From positions 62,001 to 126,000 of the forward strand of contig NZ_AFBG01000015.1 in assembly GCF_000204195.1 (NCBI RefSeq): 64,000 bases of DNA, read 5' to 3'. The number at the start of each line of letters is the position of its first letter. Positions within the stretch are counted from its first letter, which is position 1. The notes below the pieces were generated by a model. The model did no database searches. It worked only from the letters and a program-made list of their open reading frames with translations, and was not told where the DNA came from. Made by a program: the position numbers and the translations under genes. Of the stretch, positions 1 through 9,052 are shown piece by piece. Source of the stretch: Acidovorax radicis N35. GTDB lineage: Bacteria; Pseudomonadota; Gammaproteobacteria; Burkholderiales; Burkholderiaceae_C.

Positions 1-310
1 CAAGACCCAGGCCCCCTGCGAAGGCACCAGCTACGAGATCGGTGGCATTGCCCTGATCAAAGGTGCGCGCAACATGGAGAACGCCAAGAAGTATTACGAC
101 TGGCTGATGAGCGCCGAAGGCCAGGCCGTGGGCGCCCAGGTGGGCAGCTACCAGGTGCCGGCCAACAAGAGCTTCAAGATGGACCCGCGCATCCCGACGC
201 TGGACAACGTCAGGCTCATCAAATACGACTTTGAAAAATACGGCAAGGCTGCCGAGCGCAGGCGCCTGATTGACCGCTGGACCAAGGAGGTGGAGGCGCT
301 GCCGCGCTGA
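1..310 (+). CDS. ABC transporter substrate-binding protein, iron type (C-terminal part)
   Basis: Only the last 102 or so residues are in the window; the reading frame is open from base 2 and stops at 308-310. The tail has the layout of the end of periplasmic iron(III)-type binding proteins (AfuA/FbpA, bacterial solute-binding family 1/8): a region around GGIALIKGA, then an amphipathic stretch with WLMSAEGQ, then a pattern of the VPANKSF kind, and a helix ending in the last residues. In that family the protein delivers ferric iron or a small organic anion to an inner-membrane ABC permease. The rest of the transporter is outside the window. The fbpB/fbpC-type pair near 34-37 kb is a separate locus. 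The family is fairly clear; the substrate is an inference. Confidence 0.75.
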   Translation, partial: KTQAPCEGTSYEIGGIALIKGARNMENAKKYYDWLMSAEGQAVGAQVGSYQVPANKSFKMDPRIPTLDNVRLIKYDFEKYGKAAERRRLIDRWTKEVEALPR

Positions 311-361
311 CAGGAGCCGCCCGCCGCAAGGGCGTTGCCGACGGCAGGCGCTCCTCACGGC
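311..361. terminator. possible bidirectional terminator between convergent genes
   Basis: This 51-base gap separates the converging ends of the binding-protein gene and degP. It holds AGGAGC near its left end and GCTCCT near its right end, with GC-rich sequence between that could extend the stem imperfectly. There is no clear T-run, so this is only a candidate. Confidence 0.3.
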
Positions 362-1882
362 TTACCCCAGGCGCACTGGCACAAAGATCTTGTTGCCATC
401 GCGCTCTATCAGCAGCGCCACCGACTTGCCCGCCTTGGCCATGGCCGTGCGGACCTGGTCGATGTTCCTGGCGGGTGCCCCGTTGATGGCCAGCAGCACA
501 TCGCCCGGCTGCACACCGGCCGCCGCAGCGGGGCCACGCGCCTGTTCAATCACCAAGCCCTCGCTCACACCCACCTCGCGGCGCTCCTCGGGGTCCAGCG
601 GGCGCAGCGACAGGCCCAGCTGGCCCTTGCCTACGGCATCGTCATTGCGCGCCTGCTTGCTGGCCTTGTCACTGGAATCACCCAGCGTAGCGGTCAGCTC
701 CAGCGGCTTGCCCTGGCGCCACACCGACAGCCTGGCCTGCTGCCCCGGCTGCGCCTGGCCCACCCAGGCGGGCAGGTCGCCCGAGGCCACGATGGGCTGG
801 CCGTCCACCTGCCGGATCACGTCACCAGCCTGCAGGCCCGCCTTGTCGGCCGGGCTGCCCTTGCTGACGCTGGCGACCAGCGCACCCTCGGGTTTGTCGA
901 GCGCGAACGATTCGGCAAACGCCTGGTTCACCTCCTGCACGGCCACGCCCAATTGCGCGTGGCGCACCTTGCCGGTGGCGACGATCTGGTCCTTGATCTT
1001 GGCGGCCAGCTCGATGGGGATGGAGAACGACACGCCCTGGTAGCCGCCCGAGCGGCTGTAGATCTGCGAGTTGATGCCCACCACCTCGCCGCGCGCATTG
1101 AACAGCGGCCCACCCGAGTTGCCGGGGTTCACGGCCACGTCGGTCTGGATGAAGGGCACCAGGCTGTCGTCGGGCAGCGAGCGGCCCTTGGCACTGACCA
1201 CACCCGCCGTCACGCTGTTCTCGAAGCCAAAGGGCGAGCCGATGGCCAGCACCCATTCGCCCACCTGCAGGTCCCGCGTGCTGCCCAGGCGCACGGTGGG
1301 CAGATCCTTGGCGTCAATCTTGAGCACGGCCACGTCGGTCTTGGGGTCGGCTCCCAGCACCTTCGCGCGGAATTCGCGCCGGTCGGTGAGTTTGACGGTG
1401 ACATCGCTCGCACCCTTTACCACGTGGGCATTGGTCAGCACCAGGCCGTCGGGGCTGACGATAAAGCCCGAGCCCTGGCCATGCGTGGGCACGTTGGGCT
1501 GGCCCTGCGCGCCCGCGCCGGGAAAGCCGAACTGGCGGAAGAACTCGTAGAACGGATCGTTCGGATCGATCTGCGGGCCCCGGCGCTGGCGCGCTGCGGG
1601 TTGCCCTTCATCGTCGTCTTCGTCGCTGGCCATCGCCGTCTTGGTGCTGCCCGTGACACTGATGTTGACGACGGCCGGGCCGTTCTGCGCGGTGATCTGG
1701 GCAAAGCTGGGCAGCGCGCCGCCGGGGGCGGCCGGGGTCTGCGCAACGATGGGCGCGGTGGGGGTCAAAGCGCGTGCCTGGTGCCCGGTGATGAGGCCCG
1801 CGCCCGTGGCGCCCACCGCCCCTGCGGCCACCAGGGCCAGGATGAGGTGGCGGGGGTTGGAGGTCAGCGTGGTCGTGTTCAT
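362..1882 (-). CDS. degP: DegP/HtrA-family periplasmic serine endoprotease (Do type)
   Basis: The 506-residue product is an envelope protease/chaperone that degrades misfolded proteins in the periplasm. A hydrophobic signal segment at about residues 13-36 is followed by a Gln/Pro/Ala linker. The trypsin-like domain shows the full triad: His about 153 (TNAHVV), Asp about 183 (TDVAVLKI) and Ser about 256 (GNSGGPL). Two PDZ domains follow, at about residues 285-375 and 400-500, as expected for DegP/DegQ/MucD. The ATG at 1882 is chosen over a TTG six codons upstream because GGAAAGG lies nine bases before it. The gene is convergent with the gene at its left and separated from the catalase-like gene upstream by 145 bases that contain an 11-bp-spaced direct repeat. 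Orthology to mucD or degQ cannot be settled from the sequence alone. Confidence 0.93.
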   Translation of the reverse strand: MNTTTLTSNPRHLILALVAAGAVGATGAGLITGHQARALTPTAPIVAQTPAAPGGALPSFAQITAQNGPAVVNISVTGSTKTAMASDEDDDEGQPAARQRRGPQIDPNDPFYEFFRQFGFPGAGAQGQPNVPTHGQGSGFIVSPDGLVLTNAHVVKGASDVTVKLTDRREFRAKVLGADPKTDVAVLKIDAKDLPTVRLGSTRDLQVGEWVLAIGSPFGFENSVTAGVVSAKGRSLPDDSLVPFIQTDVAVNPGNSGGPLFNARGEVVGINSQIYSRSGGYQGVSFSIPIELAAKIKDQIVATGKVRHAQLGVAVQEVNQAFAESFALDKPEGALVASVSKGSPADKAGLQAGDVIRQVDGQPIVASGDLPAWVGQAQPGQQARLSVWRQGKPLELTATLGDSSDKASKQARNDDAVGKGQLGLSLRPLDPEERREVGVSEGLVIEQARGPAAAAGVQPGDVLLAINGAPARNIDQVRTAMAKAGKSVALLIERDGNKIFVPVRLG

Positions 1883-1935
1883 GGTGTGGTGCCTTTCCAA
1901 TCGGAGTTGCGATGGAGGGCAGTGTGGACACCAAC

Positions 1936-1953
1936 ACTTAGACGAAACTTAGA
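1936..1953 (-). promoter_or_regulatory. tandem ACTTAGA direct repeat upstream of degP
   Basis: ACTTAGA occurs twice, at 1936-1942 and 1947-1953, one helical turn apart (TCTAAGT on the coding strand of degP), 54 to 71 bases before the degP start. Direct repeats with an 11-bp period are the usual binding pattern of OmpR-family response regulators. The assignment to a regulator of degP is an inference. Confidence 0.35.
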
Positions 1954-2027
1954 GGCACTCCGGGGCGCTCCGGTGGCACGGGGCGGACGCCGTGGACGGC
2001 GGGGCTCCCTGCAAAAAAAGCCGCAGA

Positions 2028-3017
2028 CTATGCGGCCCCGCGCCCCTTCTGGCTCTCGAAGTACACCACCTTGCGGGCGCGCATCACATCGCCCAGCGGG
2101 CGGTGCGCCGCCAGAGCCTGCCAGGGGTCGAACACGGCCGCGTCCACCTGCTCGGCCAGCGTGGGGTCGGCTGCAGGGTCTTGCCGGGGCAAGGTCAGCC
2201 GGGCCACGGTGGTGTAGGGCGTGGGCCAGTCCACGCTGGCGTCTTCGATGGGGGTGGTGGCCTCGTCCACAAAGGGCTGCAATTGCAAATCCCATTGCAG
2301 GTCCTGCTGGCGCAGACGGGCAGAAAACTCGGCGTTCCAATCGTCCTGCACCTGGGTGACCGGTGCGCCATTGGCGACATGGGGCACCAGCCGCACGCGC
2401 ACGGCATAGGGCCCACACGCGATGGGCGCAGCACTGTGCACGGCATGCGCTGCAAAGCCGCCGAAGGGCCGGCCGAAAGTCTTGACCGTCTTGGCGATCT
2501 GCTTGGCGGCCCCCAGCAGCCCGTGGCGCTGCACCAGGAACTTGATCAACGCGCCGCCGCCATGCGAGGCCGCCACCACAAAGTCCACGAACTCGCCGCT
2601 TTGGGGAAAGGCGAACTTCTCCTGGTTGATGAGCGTGAAGTCCTGGCTTTTGGCGGGCCCATTGCCCAGGGCGGAATCGCCCTGCACGCCCAACACGCTG
2701 AACGAAAAGCCCCGGATGTCAGGCTTGCGGTCGGAGGTCTTGTCCATGCCGCCATTGCTCAGCCGCACCCGCACGTCGTACTGCCCGGGCTGGGCAAACA
2801 GCCCGTGGGACGCAAATGCAGGCAGATCGCCCAGCACCTGCAGCTGGCCCCGCGCGGCGGTGAGCTGCTTGCGGTGCAAGCCCCGGCCTGTGCCGTACTT
2901 GTGCGACTTGCGCGCCTGTAGTTCGGCAAACTGGCGCGCATATCCGGCAAAGCGCTGGGCCTCGTCGGGGGCCACCACTTCTTGCCAATCGGTACTGGGG
3001 GTGTAGCTTGTGTCCAT
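2028..3017 (-). CDS. catalase-like (SrpA-type) heme-binding protein
   Basis: The product has 329 residues, in the size range of the short catalase-related proteins and well below a full catalase (about 480 or more). Recognisable pieces are an N-terminal RGLHRKQL with a candidate distal His, the VRLSNGG stretch at about residues 85-95, RGFSFSVLG, a segment of the LINQEKFAF kind, and near the C-terminus FDPWQALAAHRPLGDVMRAR followed by VYFES, which resembles the end of the catalase core. Family members bind heme and show weak peroxidase or catalase activity. No signal peptide is evident, so it is probably cytoplasmic. The ATG at 3017 is chosen because GAGG lies six bases upstream. It lies in line with galM but 76 bases away, so operon membership is uncertain. 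Confidence 0.75.
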   Translation of the reverse strand: MDTSYTPSTDWQEVVAPDEAQRFAGYARQFAELQARKSHKYGTGRGLHRKQLTAARGQLQVLGDLPAFASHGLFAQPGQYDVRVRLSNGGMDKTSDRKPDIRGFSFSVLGVQGDSALGNGPAKSQDFTLINQEKFAFPQSGEFVDFVVAASHGGGALIKFLVQRHGLLGAAKQIAKTVKTFGRPFGGFAAHAVHSAAPIACGPYAVRVRLVPHVANGAPVTQVQDDWNAEFSARLRQQDLQWDLQLQPFVDEATTPIEDASVDWPTPYTTVARLTLPRQDPAADPTLAEQVDAAVFDPWQALAAHRPLGDVMRARKVVYFESQKGRGAA

Positions 3018-3093
3018 GAACGACCTCGGTTGAAAGCCAGGGGGCATGGTAGCGCGGCATGCCGAAAAACGGGCACCCCGCTGACCACTGCGC

Positions 3094-4206
3094 TCAGAGG
3101 CTGCGAAACCGGTACACGATCGCCCCCCGCACCATCTCCCCGGGCGCCAACCAGCGCATGGGAAAGGCGGCGTGGTTGGGCGCATCAGGGTACTCCATGG
3201 GCTCCAGGCAGATGCCGTCGCCTGGCTGCCAGAGCCAGTCGCCCTGCCGCGCGCCACGGCCCAGGTCCCGCGCCGGGTCCGCCTTCAGGCCATGGCCCGC
3301 ATAGACCTGCACACCGGGCGCTGTGCTCCAGACCTCCATCGCACGGCGGCTGCCGGGCTCGCTCAGCAGCGCGGCCAGCCGCAGGCCGGCTGGGGTGATG
3401 GATGACACGGGCGGCGCATGGGATGCATCCGCTTCGTCCAGCACCAGGTAGTGGTCCAGCCCACCAGCCAGGGCCAGTTGCTCGCTGGGCGCTGCCACTG
3501 CGTCGCCCACGCGGCTGGCCTCGCGGAAGTCGAATGGCGTGCCCAACACGCCAGCCAGCGCGCCCGTGGGGCACACGTCGGCTGCCAGCGGCACATAGCG
3601 GCTGGCGGCCACCTGCAAGGTATGGCCGTGAGTGCTGCCACGGCCCGCCAGGTTGAAGAACGCATGCCCGGTGAGGTTCAGCATGGTGGAAGCGTGCAGC
3701 GCCTCCGCCGTCCAGGCCATGTGGAGTGCGTTGTCGGCCGTGACCTGCAGGTGAAGCTGCACGTGCACGTCACCGGGTACACCGTCGTCTTCGGTGCGAA
3801 AGGTATGGCTCAGGGTGAGCGCATCGGCCTGCACGTCTTCGACCGCGAACACCTGAAAGCGGCTGCCCCGTGGCCCGCCATGGTGGTGGTGTGGGCCGCT
3901 GTTGGTGGGCAATTGCAGAAGCGAACCATCCGGCCGGGTGAGCTTGCCTGCGCGCAAACGCCCGGCCCAGCGCCCGATCAATGCGCCCATGGAGAGTTGC
4001 CCGTCCAGGTAGCCCTGCAGACTGTCGTAACCCAGTGCCACATCGGCCAGGCCGCCCTGCCCGTCGGGCACCGCCACCTGCACCAGGCGGGCGCCGTAGT
4101 TGCTCACGGCCACCTGCAGGCCGCCTGCGCCGCGCAGGGTGAAAAGATCGGTGCGCTGCCCGTGCAGGTCGCGCTGAAACGCTTCGAGTGATAGGGAATA
4201 GGCCAT
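3094..4206 (-). CDS. galM: aldose 1-epimerase (mutarotase)
   Basis: The 370-residue cytoplasmic enzyme interconverts alpha and beta anomers of aldoses. The family pattern is clear: an N-terminal beta sandwich with VSNYGARL, the substrate-binding NSGPHHHHGG region at about residues 100-110, the catalytic-His segment LTGHAFFNLAG at about residues 180-190, and the catalytic-Glu segment ICLEPMEYPD near residue 335. The ATG at 4206 is used; a TTG seven codons upstream is less likely. It starts ten bases after the stop of the EamA transporter gene, so the two are probably cotranscribed. Next to the uronate operon its likely job is to supply the correct anomer of an uronate or aldose to the dehydrogenase; that link is inferred. 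Confidence 0.9.
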   Translation of the reverse strand: MAYSLSLEAFQRDLHGQRTDLFTLRGAGGLQVAVSNYGARLVQVAVPDGQGGLADVALGYDSLQGYLDGQLSMGALIGRWAGRLRAGKLTRPDGSLLQLPTNSGPHHHHGGPRGSRFQVFAVEDVQADALTLSHTFRTEDDGVPGDVHVQLHLQVTADNALHMAWTAEALHASTMLNLTGHAFFNLAGRGSTHGHTLQVAASRYVPLAADVCPTGALAGVLGTPFDFREASRVGDAVAAPSEQLALAGGLDHYLVLDEADASHAPPVSSITPAGLRLAALLSEPGSRRAMEVWSTAPGVQVYAGHGLKADPARDLGRGARQGDWLWQPGDGICLEPMEYPDAPNHAAFPMRWLAPGEMVRGAIVYRFRSL

Positions 4207-4216
4207 GGCCGCAAGT

Positions 4217-5152
4217 CTATTTGGCAACAGGTGGCTCGGGCGTATCGCGCGTGACCAGCCAGATGCCCGCGCACACCAGCACCAGGGCCAGCAGATTCTT
4301 CCACTCCAGCAGCGCCTCGCCCAGGAACAGCGCCGACAGCGCCGCGCCGAAGATCGGCACCGTGAAGTTGAACACAGTGATCTGGCTCACGCGGTTGTGC
4401 TTGAGCAAGATGCTCCACAGCGAGAACGCGGCCGACGACAGCAGCGCCAGGTACACCAGGAGCGCGGTGGAGCCCCAGGTGAAGCCGGTGAGCGAGCCGC
4501 CCAGCGCCCCGCCGATGGCCAGCAGCGCGGCGCCACCCAGCCCCAGCTGCCAGCCGGTCATGACCACCGAATCCATGCGCTGCGACACCTGCTTTCCGTA
4601 GATGCTGGCCGCGGCCAGCACCAACGCGGCGATCACCACAAAGCCCTCGCCCAGCAGCGTGAAATCCATGTCCAACGTGCCGCGACCCAGGTTGACCACC
4701 ATCACTCCGACAAAGCCCACCAGACAGCCCCACAGCTTGGCGTGGCTCAGGCGGTCGTTGTGATAGACCCAGTGCGCCAGCAGCACACTGAAGAAGGTGC
4801 CCGTGGCATTCATGATCGAACCCTTGACCCCTGTGGTGTACGCCAGCCCCACGTAGAAAAACACGTATTGCAGCGTGGTCTGCGCCAGCCCAAGCACTAT
4901 CAGCTGCCGCCCTGCTGCAAAGCCCAGACCCCAGATGGCCTTGCGCGTGGCCACGGCCCAGGCCAGCAGGATCAGCCCCGCGCCCAGAAAGCGCCAGCCG
5001 GCGAATACCAGCTGCGAGGGAATGTCGCTCCTGGCAATGCAAAACCAGGCGTAGCCGGTCTTGATGGCGGGGTACGAGCTGCCCCACAGCAGGCAACACA
5101 GCAGCGCCAGCGCCACCACGACCTTGCGGTCGGAAAATCGGGTGTGACCCAT
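4217..5152 (-). CDS. EamA/DMT-family transporter
   Basis: The 311-residue inner-membrane protein has ten predicted transmembrane segments arranged as two EamA repeats, the second starting near residue 165. Typical family patterns are visible, such as WGSSYPAIK after the first helix and ALFLGEALLEWKN near the end of the second repeat. DMT-family members export or import amino acids, sugars or other metabolites; the substrate cannot be told from sequence. The ATG at 5152 is the natural start because the reading frame upstream of it is only antisense to garD. The 83-base gap to garD contains a perfect 13-bp hairpin, so expression may be separated from the uronate operon. Confidence 0.85.
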   Translation of the reverse strand: MGHTRFSDRKVVVALALLCCLLWGSSYPAIKTGYAWFCIARSDIPSQLVFAGWRFLGAGLILLAWAVATRKAIWGLGFAAGRQLIVLGLAQTTLQYVFFYVGLAYTTGVKGSIMNATGTFFSVLLAHWVYHNDRLSHAKLWGCLVGFVGVMVVNLGRGTLDMDFTLLGEGFVVIAALVLAAASIYGKQVSQRMDSVVMTGWQLGLGGAALLAIGGALGGSLTGFTWGSTALLVYLALLSSAAFSLWSILLKHNRVSQITVFNFTVPIFGAALSALFLGEALLEWKNLLALVLVCAGIWLVTRDTPEPPVAK

Positions 5153-5172
5153 GAGAAACGGTCTTTCAAGGA

Positions 5173-5200
5173 CAACAGCCCTTGCAGGCAAGGGCTGTTG
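5173..5200 (-). terminator. perfect 13-bp hairpin between garD and the EamA gene
   Basis: Bases 5173-5185 and 5188-5200 are exact inverted repeats with a two-base AG loop. The hairpin lies 36 bases past the garD stop and about 20 bases before the EamA start. No run of T follows on the minus strand, so it may be a weak terminator, an mRNA end stabiliser or an attenuator rather than a classical terminator. Confidence 0.55.
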
Positions 5201-5235
5201 AAGAGGGAACACAAAGGGCCGGGGCCCGGCGGGGT

Positions 5236-6822
5236 TCAGGTGACGGGTGCGGGGTTGAATAGCACCAGCGCGTTGTGCAGCTTCCAGTGCTCGGCCCAGG
5301 TCTTCTTGCGGCCGCTGGCCACGTCGAGCAGCAGGCGGAACATCTCCCAGCCCAGGTCTTCGATGGTGGCCTCGCCATCGGCGATCTTGCCGGCGTTGAT
5401 GTCCATCAGGTCGTGCCAGCGGCGCGCCAGGTCGCTGCGTGTGGCCACCTTGACCACGGGGCATTCGGCCAGGCCGTAGGGCGTGCCCCGGCCGGTGGTG
5501 AACACGTGCAGGTTCATGCCAGCGGCCAGTTGCAGCGTGCCGCAGATGAAGTCGCTGGCGGGCGTGGCGGCGTACACCAGGCCGCGCTGGTCGCGGCGCA
5601 GCTTCTCGCCGGGGGCCAGCACATGCGAGACGGGCGCGGTGCCGCTCTTGATGATGGAGCCCATGGCCTTCTCGGCGATGTTGGACAAGCCACCCGCCTT
5701 GTTGCCCGGCGTGGTGTTGGCCGCGCGGTCCACGCGGCCGCGGTCCAGGTAGCGGTCGTACCAGCCCAGTTCGCGCACGATGGCTTCGGCCACTTCGGGC
5801 GTGGCGGCGCGGCTGGTGAGCTGCTCGACCGCATCGCGCACCTCGGTGTTTTCGCTGAACATCACCGTGGCGCCGGCGCGCACCAGCAGGTCGGCGCAAA
5901 AGCCCACGGCCGGGTTCGCGGTGACGCCCGAGAACGCGTCGCTGCCGCCGCACTGCACGCCCAGCACCAGCTCGCTGGCCGGGATGGTCTCGCGGCGGCG
6001 GGCATTCAGGCGCGCGAGGTGGGGCCTGGCGCTTTGCAGAATGTCGTCGAGCATCGACATGAAGCCCACGTGGTGGTCGGCTTGCAGGCACACCGTCTCG
6101 GGGCCGAGTGCGGCGTCGCGCTCGTCGGTGATGGGGAAGCTGCCCGGGGGCAGCAGGCGGTCGGGCTGCAGCTTTTCGCAGCCCAGGCTCACCACCATGA
6201 TCTCGCCGCCGAAGTTGGGGTTCAGGCTGATGTGCTTGAGCGTGCGGATGGGGATGACCGCGTCGGGCGCGTCGATGGCCACGCCGCAGCCGTAGGTGTG
6301 TTCCAGGCCGATCACGTCGTCGACGTTCGGGAACAACGGCAGCAGCTCGGTCTTGATGCGGTGCACGGCCTGCGCCACCACGCCGGCCACGCACTGCACG
6401 GTGGTGGTGATGGCCAGGATGTTGCGCGTGCCCACCGAGCCGTCCGCATTGCGGTAGCCCTCGAAGGTGTAGCCAGTGAGGGGTTCGAGCACCGGGGGCT
6501 TCACCGTGGCCATGGGCAGGCCTTCCAGCGCACGGGCTGCAGGCATCTGTAGCAGCCGCTCGTGCACCCAGCTGCCTGCGGGGATGTCCTTGAGCGCGTA
6601 GCCGATGGGCACGTTGTAGCGGCGCACCACGGCACCTTCAGGAATGTCCGCCAGTGTCACCTTGTGGCCCTGGGGCACCTTGTCGCGCAGCGCGATGCCT
6701 GCACCGGGCACGCCCGGCGGCAGCACGGTGCCGGCGGGCAGGCCACCGTCGTTGGCGACGATGGCGACGTTGTCTTCCGCATGCATGCGGATGGTGAGGG
6801 CTTCTCGCATCGGGTCTGTCAC
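5236..6822 (-). CDS. garD: galactarate dehydratase
   Basis: The 528-residue product matches the GarD/UxaA-type aldarate dehydratase family over its whole length (E. coli GarD is 523 residues). It dehydrates galactarate (meso) to 5-dehydro-4-deoxy-D-glucarate in the cytoplasm. The N-terminal SAF-like domain covers about residues 8-100 ([19 protein letters not shown]). The catalytic domain holds conserved segments such as [13 protein letters not shown], the HTYGCGVAI and CGGSDAFSG cysteine motifs and TTGRGTPYG. Cys residues in these motifs are likely iron-sulfur or metal ligands. The GTG at 6822 is preceded by AAGAAG eight bases upstream; an ATG four codons in is the alternative. It follows the TRAP genes by about 165 bases and provides the aldarate step after Udh and the lactonase. 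Confidence 0.92.
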   Translation of the reverse strand: MTDPMREALTIRMHAEDNVAIVANDGGLPAGTVLPPGVPGAGIALRDKVPQGHKVTLADIPEGAVVRRYNVPIGYALKDIPAGSWVHERLLQMPAARALEGLPMATVKPPVLEPLTGYTFEGYRNADGSVGTRNILAITTTVQCVAGVVAQAVHRIKTELLPLFPNVDDVIGLEHTYGCGVAIDAPDAVIPIRTLKHISLNPNFGGEIMVVSLGCEKLQPDRLLPPGSFPITDERDAALGPETVCLQADHHVGFMSMLDDILQSARPHLARLNARRRETIPASELVLGVQCGGSDAFSGVTANPAVGFCADLLVRAGATVMFSENTEVRDAVEQLTSRAATPEVAEAIVRELGWYDRYLDRGRVDRAANTTPGNKAGGLSNIAEKAMGSIIKSGTAPVSHVLAPGEKLRRDQRGLVYAATPASDFICGTLQLAAGMNLHVFTTGRGTPYGLAECPVVKVATRSDLARRWHDLMDINAGKIADGEATIEDLGWEMFRLLLDVASGRKKTWAEHWKLHNALVLFNPAPVT

Positions 6823-6986
6823 TTCTTTAACTTCTTGCTGGCGCTACACAGCTTGCACAAAAAATCGCGCCATGCCGCTGCCAGGGTCATCCCAGGCGCC
6901 GCGCACATGGCACTGCCTTCACATCGTCACACCCGGTGGACAAGCCAAGGCAGGGGGCCGGCTGGTTGCGGCCAGCCCCCCGCGCT

Positions 6987-8279
6987 TCACCCACCACCCT
7001 TAAGCACGAGGTCCGGCAACCACATCGAGAACTGCGGCACGTACGTCACCAGCATCAGCGCCACGATGAGCGCGCTGTAGAACGGCCAGATGGTTCTCAT
7101 CACCTCACCCACGGAGATGCCTCCGATGGTGCAGCCAATGAACTGCGTGGTCCCCACCGGCGGCGTGTTCAGCCCCAGCGCGCAGTTGATCAGGATCACG
7201 ATGCCGAACTGCTCGGTGCTCATGCCGAACTGCTGGCAGATGGGCAGGAAGATCGGCGTACAGATCAGGATGGTGGCCGCCATGTCCAGGAACGTGCCCA
7301 GGATGAACAGGATGATGTTCACGCACAGGAAGATGACCCACGGCGACGTGCTCATGGACTTGAGTGCCTCACCGGTCAGCTCGGCCACACCGTACAGGCC
7401 GATGAGGTAGCCGAACATCGATGAGATGCCGATCAGCAGCAGCACGGTGCCCGTGGTCTTGACGGCCTTGGAGGCGGCCTTGAGAAACTGCTCGCGGGTG
7501 AGTTTCTTGTAGACGAACACCGACAGCAGCAACGCCCAGATCACCGCCACCGAGGCGGACTCCGTGGCCGTGAACGCCCCCGACAAGATGCCCGCGATGA
7601 TGATGACCACCACCGCCAGCCCGGGGACCGACGCCCGGAACGAGATCCACACGATCTCCCAGCCGGGGAACGTGCCCGATGGGTAACCGCGCTTGACGGC
7701 CACCAGGTAGGCGGCCAGCAGGTTGCACACGGTCAGCAGCAGCGCAGGCACGATGCCGGCCAGGATCAGCGCGGCAATGCTCACCTTGCCGCCGGCAGCC
7801 AGCGTGAAGATGATCAGGTTGTGCGACGTGGGCATGAGCGCGCCCACCAGCGAGGCGTGCGTGGTCACGTTCACCGCGTAGTCGGCGTGGTAGCCCTCTT
7901 TCTTCATCTGCGGGATGAGCACGGCGCCCATGGCAGACACGTCGGCCACGGGCGAGCCCGAGACGCCGCCGAACAGCGTGCAGGCCAGCACGTTGCTCAT
8001 GCCCAGCCCGCCGCGCACATGGCCGGCCACGCTCTTGGCGAACACCACAATGCGGTCGGCAATGCCGCCGTACATCATGATCTCGCCCGCGAAGATGAAG
8101 AACGGAATCGCCAGGAACGAGAACGGGTTCATGCCCGAAATCATCTGCTGGAAGCCCACCGCCAGCGGCAGGCCTTCATACAGGATGGTCGCCAGTGACG
8201 ACAAACCGATGGAAAAGGCCACGGGCACGCCCAGCAGCAGCAGGAGCGTGAAGGTCACGCACAGAATGGTCAACGCCAT
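6987..8279 (-). CDS. dctM: TRAP transporter large permease (DctM)
   Basis: The 430-residue inner-membrane protein is the sodium-driven transport subunit of a TRAP transporter. It has the usual length and about 12 to 14 hydrophobic segments, with family patterns such as PFFIFAGEIM near residue 60, LFGGVSGSPVAD near residue 95, and NLIIFTLAAGG. The C-terminal region around LNTPPVG corresponds to the second sodium/substrate site of the family. It lies downstream of dctQ with a 216-base gap that holds a repeat-like element. In the context of udh, lactonase and garD the substrate is probably a hexuronate or aldarate; this is inference from neighbours. Confidence 0.93.
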   Translation of the reverse strand: MALTILCVTFTLLLLLGVPVAFSIGLSSLATILYEGLPLAVGFQQMISGMNPFSFLAIPFFIFAGEIMMYGGIADRIVVFAKSVAGHVRGGLGMSNVLACTLFGGVSGSPVADVSAMGAVLIPQMKKEGYHADYAVNVTTHASLVGALMPTSHNLIIFTLAAGGKVSIAALILAGIVPALLLTVCNLLAAYLVAVKRGYPSGTFPGWEIVWISFRASVPGLAVVVIIIAGILSGAFTATESASVAVIWALLLSVFVYKKLTREQFLKAASKAVKTTGTVLLLIGISSMFGYLIGLYGVAELTGEALKSMSTSPWVIFLCVNIILFILGTFLDMAATILICTPIFLPICQQFGMSTEQFGIVILINCALGLNTPPVGTTQFIGCTIGGISVGEVMRTIWPFYSALIVALMLVTYVPQFSMWLPDLVLKGGG

Positions 8280-8495
8280 GATGGTGGAATCTTTACTGGA
8301 ACATTAGGGTGCGGAGGGACGCATGCAGGGACCGCTTCGGTCATCTCCGCACAGCGCATGAAGCGGGCGTGACCCCTGCCAGGGCAGCCGAGCAAGGGCC
8401 GCCCCGCAGCGAGGGCTGCGTCCCTCTGCCCGCGTGGCGCAGCCATGCGAGAGCGGGGGGAAGCGCCGCAGGCGCTCAGGGGGGTGTCGTTCATC
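8280..8495. repeat. GC-rich repeat-like intergenic element between dctQ and dctM
   Basis: This 216-base gap inside an operon is noncoding on both strands. It contains a perfect hairpin, AGCGCC (8462-8467), GCA loop, GGCGCT (8471-8476), flanked by runs of six G on either side (8455-8460 and 8479-8484). From general familiarity this looks like the dispersed intergenic repeats common in Comamonadaceae; I could not verify copy number. It may change the relative amounts of the two permease messages. Confidence 0.5.
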
Positions 8496-8993
8496 TCAAT
8501 GCCAGGCGGGCTCGACCTCTGTGCCGCGGACCAGGGCGATGATGTGCTCGAGCGAGAACATCGCCACCAGCACACCAGCGAGCGCGGGGGGAACGTACTT
8601 GAACGCTTCGGAGATGCCGAGCGTGGGAATCTTGTAGGGCGCCACGGACTCGGCCAGCACGCCGCAGTTCCAGGCCATGACCACGCCGAAGATCAACACC
8701 AGCACGTGGATCACGATTTCCAGCTTGTGGCGCAGCCAGTCGGGCGCGAGCACCAGGAACGATTCGAGGCCGATGTGTCCGGCATCACGCACCCCCACGG
8801 CCATGCCCAGCATGGTCACGTACAGCACCAGCAGCACGGCGCTGCTTTCGGCCCAGGTGGGTGTGTTGTTGAAGATGTAGCGGCCAACGACCTGATAGAG
8901 CACGGCGCACACCAGCAGCACCAGCCCCCCGACACCTAGCTGAAGGCAGGTGCGCGCGATGAAAGCGCAGAGACGCGTATACATAAGAGACAT
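8496..8993 (-). CDS. dctQ: TRAP transporter small permease (DctQ)
   Basis: The 165-residue inner-membrane subunit has four hydrophobic segments, at about residues 15-37, 50-68, 85-110 and 130-150, as expected for DctQ. The family features include an early QVVGRYIFNN stretch and the following TWAESSAVLL segment, near residues 30-55. It starts with ATG at 8993, 59 bases after dctP, and partners with DctM to form the membrane domain. It has no transport role by itself. Confidence 0.9.
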   Translation of the reverse strand: MSLMYTRLCAFIARTCLQLGVGGLVLLVCAVLYQVVGRYIFNNTPTWAESSAVLLVLYVTMLGMAVGVRDAGHIGLESFLVLAPDWLRHKLEIVIHVLVLIFGVVMAWNCGVLAESVAPYKIPTLGISEAFKYVPPALAGVLVAMFSLEHIIALVRGTEVEPAWH

Positions 8994-9052
8994 TCAGAAG
9001 ACAAAAATGGGATGGGCCCCAGCGCACCGCAGTTCGCCGGGGCTCGTGCAAA

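Noticed and set aside
335-2359. Long plus-strand open frame antisense to degP
   Set aside because: It lies opposite a protease gene with intact catalytic residues, has low-complexity His/Gly/Ala composition typical of antisense frames in GC-rich DNA, and has no ribosome site.
5153-6394. Apparent N-terminal extension that would make the EamA protein 725 residues
   Set aside because: It lies in another frame of garD on the same strand and is Arg/Pro rich without any domain; the EamA domain is complete from the ATG at 5152.
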